From contig BLMC01000015.1 of the NCBI GenBank assembly GCA_011959805.1, forward strand, positions 1 to 51,139: a DNA stretch of 51,139 nucleotides. Reading direction: 5' to 3'. Shown in pieces: positions 43,332 through 51,120 of this stretch. Origin of the DNA: Lachnospiraceae bacterium. Lineage in GTDB: Bacteria > Bacillota > Clostridia > Lachnospirales > Lachnospiraceae. The notes beneath the pieces were generated by a model, which saw only the letters and a program-made list of their open reading frames with translations, was not told where the DNA came from and made no database searches. Within the stretch, counting starts at the first letter, position 1; each line of letters begins with the position of its first letter. A program made the position numbers and the translations under genes.

Positions 43332-46300
43332 TTACTTCGCCTCCTTCGACTTCGCTATAATCTCACGTACCTTCTCTACAGTTGGCACTTCGTACTCCTT
43401 TACCATCTCGCCATTTTCTATATACCCAAATTCCTCAAGTTTACGCTGTGTCTCACGCTTGACACTCTTCTGTGCATCATCGAGCGATTCCCGCACAGAC
43501 GCACTCTTTGCACCGAGCACCACAAGGTTGTATGCATCAGAAAGCTCACGCTCTACCATGTAACTTGCAAGTGCTCTGGGCGCCTCCAATGTCCATTCAA
43601 GCTGCTCTAGGATAACCTCCTTGTCATCGCTATCCCAAGGAAGTTGTGCGAACGCCTCCGCATTTGCAGTATTCCAGTAATACTCATCACCGTATGTAAT
43701 CTGAAGTCGTTGACCAAATTCTGCCTGTACCTCCGCGCTTGACCACCATTTCACAAACTCCCACGCCATCTGTTCCCGTTCCGGCGTCGATTCAAACAGA
43801 AAAGTTGACTCTGCACCCGCAGAAGAATAGCGCATTACTTCCCCGTCCTCATTCTTCACTCCTGGAATCAACGCCACGCCCCACGAACCATCAATCTCAG
43901 GCGCCGCATTGGAAATCATATTATAGTTTCCAAAATCAGAAATCCCAATTGGATAATCTCCATTGCGAAAATGCTGATAAAAATTAGGCACATCTTTAGG
44001 AAGATTGTAGATGGTAAATAAATTTGTCAACGTCGTAAAACCTTCAACATTTTCCTCGCTGGTCAAAATGGCCTTGTCTATTGCACCGTCATATAAGTTG
44101 CCGCCACTCTGAAACAGAATTGGTGTTGTGTCGAGAAACGTCTTCATACCTACTGTTCGCGCTGTAGGATAATAAAAATTCAGCCCTCTCATCTGTAAAT
44201 CAGGCAACATGGCCTGAACCTCCTCAAGTGTCTTGGGAATCTCCAACCCTAACTTGTCAAGGATATCCTTCCTGTAAAACATTACTTGAAAATTCATTGT
44301 CTCTGGCAGTGCATAAATTTTATCACCAATAACATATGGCATAATTAGCCCCGCATTATAACGCTCGGCCACTTCCGCAAAATCAGAAAACTCTGTCAAA
44401 TCTTTTAACGCACCTCGAATACCAAGTTCAAATGGGATAGAATAGTTGACTCCTGTTGCTACATCCGGTGAATCACCCGATGCGTTGGCAAGTACCAACT
44501 TTGTCTGGTCTGGCATTAGAGAAAGGTCAACTTCAATTCCTGTCTGCGGTGTAAATTGCTCATGAATCAAAAGCTGCATAATCTCAAGATGCTGTCTCGA
44601 ACGATTGACAGACACCTGTAAATGTTCTGGATTTGTATTTGTGGAAGAATACGCCTGCTCCCCAAATGAAGTAAAGAAACGCACAATACCAAGCCACATT
44701 TTAATAAAAATATTTTTATTCTTTGGAAGCTGCTTTGTCGCATCCTCTTGATACAAATAAATACTATCTAACGCAAAATCATTGCCATTAAGACTATCTA
44801 TCAGATTCGCAAGATGCTGGTTAACTGAGGAGGTACTTGTCGCAAGCTCGTCAATTCTATAAATTAGTTCATCTGGTTTCTTTGCAAGACTTCTAAGCTG
44901 GTTTTCTGCAATCTTTACAGAGGAATATGCAGCAATCTTATTTTTCTTTGGATTATAAACTCGTGCATCCTCCATCACCTGATTGAGCGCATCTGCCCAA
45001 TTTTGCATGGTATCGCCAATTCCTGGAATATATGCTTCAAGAGAAAAATCCCTGTACTTATCCTTGTTCGTGCCAGCAACTTTTGTTACTTCCAGCGATA
45101 AATCATTTACTTGTCCCATAATTTTTTCAATGGTTTCCAAGGATTCTCGGATAGGCTCTATGCTAATCTGCATTGAAATGGTGTGTTTTCCTGCCTCTAA
45201 TGGCACACTGATTTTATTTCCATCACTGTCCACCATCGTATACATTTCATATTTCTTCTCATAGGCAAACGCATGATTCTGAAATGCAGTATTGGGGAGT
45301 GTTCCATCAATCTTCACGTTCATAAACACTGGAAAATCTGCCTTATCTCTTTGACTATAATGAAAAGCAATATAATAATTTCCGGCCTTCTCCACTTCAA
45401 GAAGATAAGTAATCTCCTGACCACCTTTTCCAAATGATGTCGCATCAATTGTGTTCATTACTCGTTTATCTGCCTGATAGGGATACAAATCAGGATCAAA
45501 CTCACAAGTTGCATGGATTCCCGAATCATTTCTATATAAGAAATCCTCTGCCTGTATCTCAATAAATCCATCACCTGTCGCCGCCTCACTGCCTGTATAT
45601 TCTGGCACCTGTGGTTTTGCTGTGAGGCAAAGATTTCCCAACAAAAGTGTTCCTTCATTTAACGCGATTGAAATAGTATTCTTGCCTTGCTGCAACTCAA
45701 TACCGAGCGGCTGCGTATATCGATATGTAGCATCTTGTATATACTTGTTCTGCCAATCATAAATTTTATCTGGCATACTCACCACTTCATTACCATAGCT
45801 GTCGTAAACTTTCTTTGGATTTAATGTCCATTTATCAGGGTTAGATGTCCACTGACTTTCCAACTTCTGTTGACGCATCTCAAAAAACGGATATTCCCCA
45901 TTAATCATGATTCCTGCCTCAACTGGCAGAATAGATTCGCTATTTGACAGATAATCAAAATTCATGTAATATACTGCTGACTGTGGCACATTAATCTCCA
46001 ACTCCACTTTTCCCTTTGCTGGAATAGAAAGTGCACCACCATCGCCGCTTTTTGCATATCCGTACTCGTTTGTTAGACTGGCATCTCCTGATTGATATAC
46101 ATCGCTCATCTTGTAGAGAATTGGTTCCCCCGTATAAGCAGCGAGCGTATACCCTGCACTGACTTTTGTGTAGCCATGATCCAGTCTCTCATTTGAATAA
46201 CTTTCTGTCACCGTTCCCTGTGCTGTCTGTTCCGTTCCCTGCGCACAAAGCTGCATTGTCGGAAATGTTGTCACCGCTGAAGTTGCAGTCATACAAACTG

Positions 46301-46343
46301 CTATGCCAAGCGCCGTGACCCTCTTTGCAATTCCTCTTTTCAT
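43332..46343 (-). CDS. Multidomain sugar-binding protein with carbohydrate-binding-like modules
   Basis: 1003 residues, more than twice the usual length. Signal peptide to about 34 with no lipobox. Module 1 (about 65-242) and module 2 (about 258-420, FIEIQAEDFLYRNDSG and LEVEKAGNYYIAFHYS) are beta-sandwiches of the CBM6/CBM35-like type. A helical spacer (425-555) is followed by a type-1 solute-binding domain (570 to about 960: LLIHEQFTPQTGIEVDLSLM; EQMAWEFVKWWSSAEVQAEF). It would grip polysaccharide and hand oligosaccharides to the adjacent permeases. First gene of the operon. With no lipobox, wall or membrane retention must come from another feature or from the permeases. Confidence 0.88.
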   Translation of the reverse strand: MKRGIAKRVTALGIAVCMTATSAVTTFPTMQLCAQGTEQTAQGTVTESYSNERLDHGYTKVSAGYTLAAYTGEPILYKMSDVYQSGDASLTNEYGYAKSGDGGALSIPAKGKVELEINVPQSAVYYMNFDYLSNSESILPVEAGIMINGEYPFFEMRQQKLESQWTSNPDKWTLNPKKVYDSYGNEVVSMPDKIYDWQNKYIQDATYRYTQPLGIELQQGKNTISIALNEGTLLLGNLCLTAKPQVPEYTGSEAATGDGFIEIQAEDFLYRNDSGIHATCEFDPDLYPYQADKRVMNTIDATSFGKGGQEITYLLEVEKAGNYYIAFHYSQRDKADFPVFMNVKIDGTLPNTAFQNHAFAYEKKYEMYTMVDSDGNKISVPLEAGKHTISMQISIEPIRESLETIEKIMGQVNDLSLEVTKVAGTNKDKYRDFSLEAYIPGIGDTMQNWADALNQVMEDARVYNPKKNKIAAYSSVKIAENQLRSLAKKPDELIYRIDELATSTSSVNQHLANLIDSLNGNDFALDSIYLYQEDATKQLPKNKNIFIKMWLGIVRFFTSFGEQAYSSTNTNPEHLQVSVNRSRQHLEIMQLLIHEQFTPQTGIEVDLSLMPDQTKLVLANASGDSPDVATGVNYSIPFELGIRGALKDLTEFSDFAEVAERYNAGLIMPYVIGDKIYALPETMNFQVMFYRKDILDKLGLEIPKTLEEVQAMLPDLQMRGLNFYYPTARTVGMKTFLDTTPILFQSGGNLYDGAIDKAILTSEENVEGFTTLTNLFTIYNLPKDVPNFYQHFRNGDYPIGISDFGNYNMISNAAPEIDGSWGVALIPGVKNEDGEVMRYSSAGAESTFLFESTPEREQMAWEFVKWWSSAEVQAEFGQRLQITYGDEYYWNTANAEAFAQLPWDSDDKEVILEQLEWTLEAPRALASYMVERELSDAYNLVVLGAKSASVRESLDDAQKSVKRETQRKLEEFGYIENGEMVKEYEVPTVEKVREIIAKSKEAK

Positions 46344-46468
46344 GATGACCCGACCTTTCTGATCACAACCAAATCATTGGGCAATCAACTTTTTCAACGA
46401 ATTGTGTACTACTCTGATTTGACTGTTTTATTCATGAGTTAAATGTTTTAGTTTTTCTTTATATAATT

Positions 46469-46520
46469 ACCTTACGCTACTTTGGCGAAAAAGTCAATAT
46501 AGTTTCTCAATAATATTGAC
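46469..46520 (-). promoter_or_regulatory. Promoter and operator candidate of the carbohydrate operon
   Basis: Minus strand TTGACT (46492-46497), 17 bp, TAAGGT (46469-46474). An inverted repeat GTCAATAT (46493-46500) and ATATTGAC (46513-46520) covers the -35, and a further CAATATTGA follows at 46520-46528. This is a likely regulator site; the -10 is weak, which suits an activated promoter. Confidence 0.5.
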
Positions 46521-46529
46521 AATATTGAT

Positions 46530-46890
46530 ACTTGAAATTATTAATTTTGGAAAGACTTTATAATTGATGTATATTGTTATAAATTTTACAATATTTTTTT
46601 ATGCATTATCACCAATATATTTTTTTATTTTTATAAATGTTCTTCTTTTCATAAAGCATAAAATATATTTAGTGTTCAATAAATATTTTAATAAATAATA
46701 CATTCATTTAGCGATTACTACTATTTTCCTTTCACAAAAAACCAATACCTACATCTTATTTACTAAAATAGACAAATTTGCGTACAAAAATTGTTGCAAT
46801 TTATGTTTTCAAAAAATCTAATTTTGGCAAATCAAACAACGTATGACCAGCAACCCTACGTTAAAATGTTTATGCTACAATGAAATTTCA
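46530..46890. other. AT-rich divergent intergenic region
   Basis: Strongly AT-rich, without a supported gene. It separates the minus-strand sugar operon from the plus-strand PLD unit. Confidence 0.5.
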
Positions 46891-46893
46891 TTC

Positions 46894-46922
46894 TTGACAA
46901 TTATTTTAGTATTCACTATAAT
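46894..46922 (+). promoter_or_regulatory. Perfect consensus sigma-A promoter of the PLD unit
   Basis: TTGACA (46894-46899), exactly 17 bp, TATAAT (46917-46922). Transcription should start near 46930 and give a leader of about 235 nt before the ATG at 47166. Confidence 0.8.
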
Positions 46923-46954
46923 AAAATTAATACTCATTAAAAGAAACGCAATCA

Positions 46955-46994
46955 ACACAAATATTAGCAAAAACTATCCGCTTAATATTTGTGT
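46955..46994 (+). promoter_or_regulatory. 12-bp stem-loop in the PLD-unit leader
   Basis: ACACAAATATTA (46955-46966) pairs perfectly with TAATATTTGTGT (46983-46994) around a 16-nt loop, about 25 nt into the predicted transcript. There is no U run, so it is not a terminator; it may stabilise or regulate the leader. Confidence 0.6.
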
Positions 46995-47165
46995 AACGAT
47001 AAAGCGTAAGAAACAACAAATCCAGAAACAACATTAATTTTTGGACACCAATTTTACTACTTTGTTCAAGATATTTTTCTCTTCACTTATAGAAGGGAAC
47101 GTCTTTTTTAACTGAGATAAACAAATGCGCAATTATATTAAGTACGCTAGATTGAGGACACTACA

Positions 47166-49484
47166 ATGGCTAACATTATAGATGGTTTAAGAAAAGCTCG
47201 AAGACACGAAATAATCGAACTGATATCATTAATAGAAACTTATACCCTTTCTAAGAAAACACTGGTTTCTATTCATAAACTTAAAACTCTTATTCAGAAG
47301 TTACTACATAAAAATGGAACTGTCACTGGAATGCAAGAAGAATATGAGAGTATACAAGATAAACTGATACTGTTAAATGATTCCATGCTACAGAATCGCT
47401 TTAAAAAAAATTTACAGCGAGAAGTCAGAGCTACTGGCAAATTTCGCAGTGGAAGTAATGACGACCAGCTATCTGTTTTTATATTAGATTCCGTTTCTTC
47501 TTTGTATGGAAGAAAACAATATGCTCTTATGTCCCCCGCTGAAATTGCAGATGAGCTAAAGCTAAAATGTCAAAAAAGAAATCCAAAAAACATTAAAAGA
47601 CTTCCTTCCATTTGGTTTTGGTGCACTATAATTCTACTTCTATGTATATTGCCATTATCATTCTATTTCTATAAAATTGGAATTGATATCCTATTTTCTG
47701 TTACAATTATTATTCTGCTCGAAATCGGAACATGGATTTTCTTTAGAAGAATGCTTGCCCTAGAAAAACTTGCACAAGTCGTCGCACTCAGTGGCATCAG
47801 CTATGGTACCTCCTTTTCTGTCCAGTCAGATGAACTATCTGTTTGTAGATGGTCTTCTATAGAGATAGACAAATTTGAACGCGGTCTTAGAGCACTGCAT
47901 ACTTTAATGGCACATATTCAAGAGCTTATTGCTGGAACAAAGCGATTATCCCAGCTAAATGAACAGAGTGAACAACTGCGCCAATCTAATCTACAGTCGT
48001 TGAAGCAGCTGCGTTCCACCCCTGTAGAAAATGCGATGGAGCAAAAAGAACTTAACCATAAAATCCAGAGATATCTCACTGAAAATGCAAGACTTGAAGA
48101 TGAAAACAAACAGCGTCTTGAGACAATATTAACTGCTGAGTGTCAAATACAATACAACAAAAATCTTCAGGAGGGACTACAAAAACTTTTGTCTCAGACA
48201 ATTTGCGACTTATGGCAAACTAGATACTCCTCTTTTCAATTTCACTCAGAATTTTTTAAGCATCTAGTAGATAACTTTGAATGGTTTTCTTTTGAAATTA
48301 TTGAGCGCCGACTACTGGAACTAGAACAGGCAGCAAACCCTGAATCAATTGGCAAATTCCGCAATGGACATTATATTTTTGAGTTTGCCATCGAAAGACA
48401 ATCTTGCGCGCTAATTTATGACGCAGGACGCAATCTAAAAATTTTGACCATACAAAGAAATTCTCTTCCAAAAGATGTAGGATTGCTAGAACAACAACTA
48501 AATGAAACCCTAACTGAATATGGTCTACTACAAAAATCAGAAGTCTCTCAAAAGCAAGAGCATCATTCTAAATCCGGGCACAATACTGTGGGGAACCTAA
48601 TTCAAGAAATGGCAGTACAGATTAAACAAGGTCGGAAAACAATTGGCATATTAAATAAGCAAGTTGATACTCTCGCACTAGAAAAAAAGACAATTGAACT
48701 AGAAAGAAAATCACTTCTTTTAGAAAAAGAAGACTTAGCAAAAAAATTAGAACAACTGCGCGCTCAAATACATCAAGAGGGAAATCAAAATTCTCAGGAA
48801 TTAAAGGCAAAAGAAGAACAACTCACACAAAAAATAGCTGATTTAGAAACTCGTCTGTCTGAGAAAACAGCAGAAATAAAAGCACTTCAGACAAATTACA
48901 ATCATACTTATCAAAAAGCACTCTTAGAATTAGAACAACAAAAAAATCAAACAAAACATTTTAAAGAAACCATCGACAAAAACAAACAGGAAATGGAACG
49001 CCTACAGGAAGAGTATTCTTCCCTTCAACAAAGTAATGATGATTTGACTAATCAGTTAAATTTAAATAATAGCACCTTAAAAATAATCAATGATACTCTT
49101 GCGAAGCAGAAGAAAGAAAACAGTGAACAAAAAAATACCTATGAAAAACTTAAATCTACATCTGATTCTATGAGAAACACTATTGCAAGCCAAAATAAAC
49201 GAATGCTTGATATTGAAGCAAGTAAGCATCAATTAGAAGATGAAAATAAAACCATACAAAATAGTTTGCAGACTGCCCAAAAATATATTCTTGAACAGGA
49301 GAACCAAATTGAACAGCTCAGTCAATCCCTTGTGAGCAAACAGGCGCAGCTTGACAACGCCAAGATATTTGAGAACGCTGATATTCGCCTAGAATTAGAA
49401 AAAGCATTTTCGGATGCGCAAACGGAAATTGATATTATCTCACCTTGGATTGCTAACTTTATTAATGAACCTTTGTTAATATGA
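47166..49484 (+). CDS. Membrane-anchored coiled-coil protein carrying the first part of a PLD-like domain
   Basis: 772 residues, GAGG eight bases upstream. Helical N-terminus (1-130); two adjacent membrane helices (148-168 and 172-193); coiled coil 240-335; a compact alpha/beta stretch 355-430 (FQFHSEFFKHLVDNFEWF; GKFRNGHYIFEFAIERQSCA) resembling the RelE/ParE pattern; long coiled coil 480-735; and 738-772 (ADIRLELEKAFSDAQTEIDI, then ISPWI), the first strand of a phospholipase-D-like domain. The stop overlaps the next ATG as ATGA, and the PLD domain is completed there. Either two coupled subunits or one protein split by a frameshift. AT-rich and isolated. Function unknown; a nuclease effector is a fair guess. 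Confidence 0.8.
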   Translation: MANIIDGLRKARRHEIIELISLIETYTLSKKTLVSIHKLKTLIQKLLHKNGTVTGMQEEYESIQDKLILLNDSMLQNRFKKNLQREVRATGKFRSGSNDDQLSVFILDSVSSLYGRKQYALMSPAEIADELKLKCQKRNPKNIKRLPSIWFWCTIILLLCILPLSFYFYKIGIDILFSVTIIILLEIGTWIFFRRMLALEKLAQVVALSGISYGTSFSVQSDELSVCRWSSIEIDKFERGLRALHTLMAHIQELIAGTKRLSQLNEQSEQLRQSNLQSLKQLRSTPVENAMEQKELNHKIQRYLTENARLEDENKQRLETILTAECQIQYNKNLQEGLQKLLSQTICDLWQTRYSSFQFHSEFFKHLVDNFEWFSFEIIERRLLELEQAANPESIGKFRNGHYIFEFAIERQSCALIYDAGRNLKILTIQRNSLPKDVGLLEQQLNETLTEYGLLQKSEVSQKQEHHSKSGHNTVGNLIQEMAVQIKQGRKTIGILNKQVDTLALEKKTIELERKSLLLEKEDLAKKLEQLRAQIHQEGNQNSQELKAKEEQLTQKIADLETRLSEKTAEIKALQTNYNHTYQKALLELEQQKNQTKHFKETIDKNKQEMERLQEEYSSLQQSNDDLTNQLNLNNSTLKIINDTLAKQKKENSEQKNTYEKLKSTSDSMRNTIASQNKRMLDIEASKHQLEDENKTIQNSLQTAQKYILEQENQIEQLSQSLVSKQAQLDNAKIFENADIRLELEKAFSDAQTEIDIISPWIANFINEPLLI

Positions 49485-49900
49485 TTCAAAAAGCATTGCA
49501 GCGCGGTGTTATCATCAAAATAAAATATGGTTTTTCTGAGAATAGAGGTGGAAAAGACCTCTCCTGTGAAACACTAAAAAAGGCTATAAAATCTGATTAT
49601 AGTGCTAGTAGAGAGGAACGCTCTATTCTAAACATTTACAAACTTCATAAAAAACTAGACAAAAGTTATCCTGGAAGGATTGTTTCCTATCGACAGGATT
49701 CACATGCGAAATTATTGATTGTCGATAAAAAATACTATCTTATTGGAAGTTTTAATTTTCTGTCCTACGATGGGTCAACTTCAGGCAGAGGTGAACTTGC
49801 TGTGCGTGACAGTAACCAAAGTATTATTGCAGATATGTATTCCGCGTACTTTCAATTTAACACAAACTTGCCAAAATGGATTACCGAGTCTTTGGAATAA
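49481..49900 (+). CDS. PLD-like HKD-motif domain, second part of the split protein
   Basis: 139 residues. The ATG overlaps the upstream stop by 4 nt. It continues the PLD fold at once (MIQKALQRGVIIKIKYG) and carries one complete HKD motif: H75, K77, D82, then G89, S90 and N92 in SHAKLLIVDKKYYLIGSFNF. Single-HKD proteins of the Nuc type dimerise to form the active site and cut DNA or RNA, or act on lipids. No signal peptide, so it acts on the cytoplasmic side with the upstream protein. There is no obvious ribosome-binding site of its own, consistent with coupled translation or a frameshift. Confidence 0.78.
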   Translation: MIQKALQRGVIIKIKYGFSENRGGKDLSCETLKKAIKSDYSASREERSILNIYKLHKKLDKSYPGRIVSYRQDSHAKLLIVDKKYYLIGSFNFLSYDGSTSGRGELAVRDSNQSIIADMYSAYFQFNTNLPKWITESLE

Positions 49901-49951
49901 TACCAAATGATTTGGATTTTCATAAATAATAATAAGGGAGGATATTAAATT

Positions 49952-50881
49952 ATGCTGTATTTTCGTTCTGTTGGTGAAGCTGAAAATGTATTTAAAGCAC
50001 TTAGTACACCTATGCGTGTAAAAATTATGGAAATGATCTACAAAGATGACTCCCTCAGCATGAATGACCTTGCCGAAGCACTAGGACTTACCAATGGTGC
50101 GATATCCATGCATGTAGGGAAACTGGAGGAAGCGGGCCTTGTACGAATCAAGATTACCTCCGGCAAACGTGGCACTATGAAAATTATTCGTCCCCGCTAC
50201 GACCGATTAATGATCGACCTTGCACCAATGAAGGAATCACGACGCTGTTATATAGACGATATTCGTGTTGGATACTATACTACCTGCCATGGTACACCAA
50301 CATGTGGCCTTGCCACCAGCAAAGAGATTATTGGCTCCTTCGATGACCCAAAAGTATTTTCCTTTCCTGACCGCTTTCAAGCAGGAATTCTCTGGTTTGG
50401 CAGTGGTTATGTGGAATATAATCTGCCAAACCACTTGCGGGCAGGACAGACTTTGACAGAGCTTCAAATCTCTTTTGAAATTTCGTCAGAGTGCCCAAAC
50501 ACTAATGAGGACTATCCTTCGGATATCTATTTTTCCATCAATGGAATTGCACTTGGTATGTGGATTAGTCCCGGTGACTATGGTGGGCGCAGTGGCTATG
50601 TCTCACCGGCATGGTGGCCTGAAGCACTAAATCAATACGGACTCTTAAAAACATTAATTATCAACAGTGAGGGTTGTTTTATGGACGGCACCAACAAGCT
50701 TTCTGACGTGACAATTCAAGAACTCAATATTGACTACAATAGTTACATTACCTTTAAATTTGAAGTTCCAAAAGATACTGCCAACTGCGGTGGCTGTACA
50801 TTGTTTGGTGAAGATTTTGGCGACCATAATCAGGCAATTCGTATCAAAGCATACTATGAGGAGGACAACAGTGACAGCTAA
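49952..50881 (+). CDS. ArsR-like regulator with a large C-terminal sensor domain
   Basis: 309 residues, GGGAGG upstream. Winged helix-turn-helix at 8-78 (VFKALSTPMRVKIMEMIYKD; LAEALGLTNGAISMHVGKLE). Residues 90-305 form an unknown, mainly beta domain with several cysteines (CHGTPTCG; NCGGCTLFG) and aromatic sugar-site-like residues (ISPGDYGG, SPAWWPEAL). The Cys pairs could hold metal. Proteins of this type occur near sugar-utilisation genes, so it may control the operon starting at 46343. It starts 51 nt after the PLD gene and ends before a strong terminator. Confidence 0.85.
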   Translation: MLYFRSVGEAENVFKALSTPMRVKIMEMIYKDDSLSMNDLAEALGLTNGAISMHVGKLEEAGLVRIKITSGKRGTMKIIRPRYDRLMIDLAPMKESRRCYIDDIRVGYYTTCHGTPTCGLATSKEIIGSFDDPKVFSFPDRFQAGILWFGSGYVEYNLPNHLRAGQTLTELQISFEISSECPNTNEDYPSDIYFSINGIALGMWISPGDYGGRSGYVSPAWWPEALNQYGLLKTLIINSEGCFMDGTNKLSDVTIQELNIDYNSYITFKFEVPKDTANCGGCTLFGEDFGDHNQAIRIKAYYEEDNSDS

Positions 50882-50935
50882 ACCACTCGGCCTGTACTCG
50901 CCACGCTAGATACTTTATTGTTATCTATATGTATT

Positions 50936-50982
50936 AAAAATCCCACGGACAACTTCTAAAATATTGTCTGTGGGATTTTTTT
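50936..50982 (+). terminator. Intrinsic terminator of the plus-strand unit
   Basis: TCCCACGGACAA, an 11-nt loop, TTGTCTGTGGGA, then seven T. The 12-bp stem has one G-U pair. Confidence 0.93.
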
Positions 50983-50990
50983 ATGCACAC

Positions 50991-51043
50991 GGCACCCAAG
51001 TAAATTGTCATCAAACCGATTTATCGGTTCGCTGACGGGTGCC
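50991..51043. repeat. Nested inverted repeat
   Basis: Outer arms GGCACCC (50991-50997) and GGGTGCC (51037-51043) enclose AACCGAT-tt-ATCGGTT (51014-51029). The word GGCACCCAAGTAAATTGTCA also resembles, in reverse orientation, the flank of the repeat at 6911. Confidence 0.6.
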
Positions 51044-51078
51044 CGGCGCGCAAGTAGAGGAAGAAACATTCTCTACTC
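51037..51078. repeat. Second copy of the GGGTGCCCG + hairpin repeat
   Basis: GGGTGCCCG, GCAA, then the stem AGTAGAG-gaagaaacatt-CTCTACT. Same order and orientation as 6911-6955; the stem differs by paired changes, so its fold is kept. Confidence 0.65.
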
Positions 51079-51097
51079 GATTATATATTATGATGTT

Positions 51098-51120
51098 GGG
51101 GTCAAAAGGTATTTTGCCCC
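51098..51120. other. Extragenic hairpin at the window edge
   Basis: GGGG-t-CAAAA, a 4-nt loop, then TTTTG-CCCC: a 9-bp stem with one bulged base. No U run on either strand. The remaining bases to 51139 hold no recognisable gene. Confidence 0.5.

Noticed and set aside
46843-47037. Plus-strand 64-codon frame in the AT-rich gap
   Set aside because: No ribosome-binding site, composition of random AT-rich DNA, and the consensus promoter lies inside it.
49470-49490. Canonical -1 slippery heptamer at the PLD junction
   Set aside because: The bases before the overlap do not form an X-XXY-YYZ heptamer, so programmed shifting is not supported by sequence; coupling or mutation is more likely.
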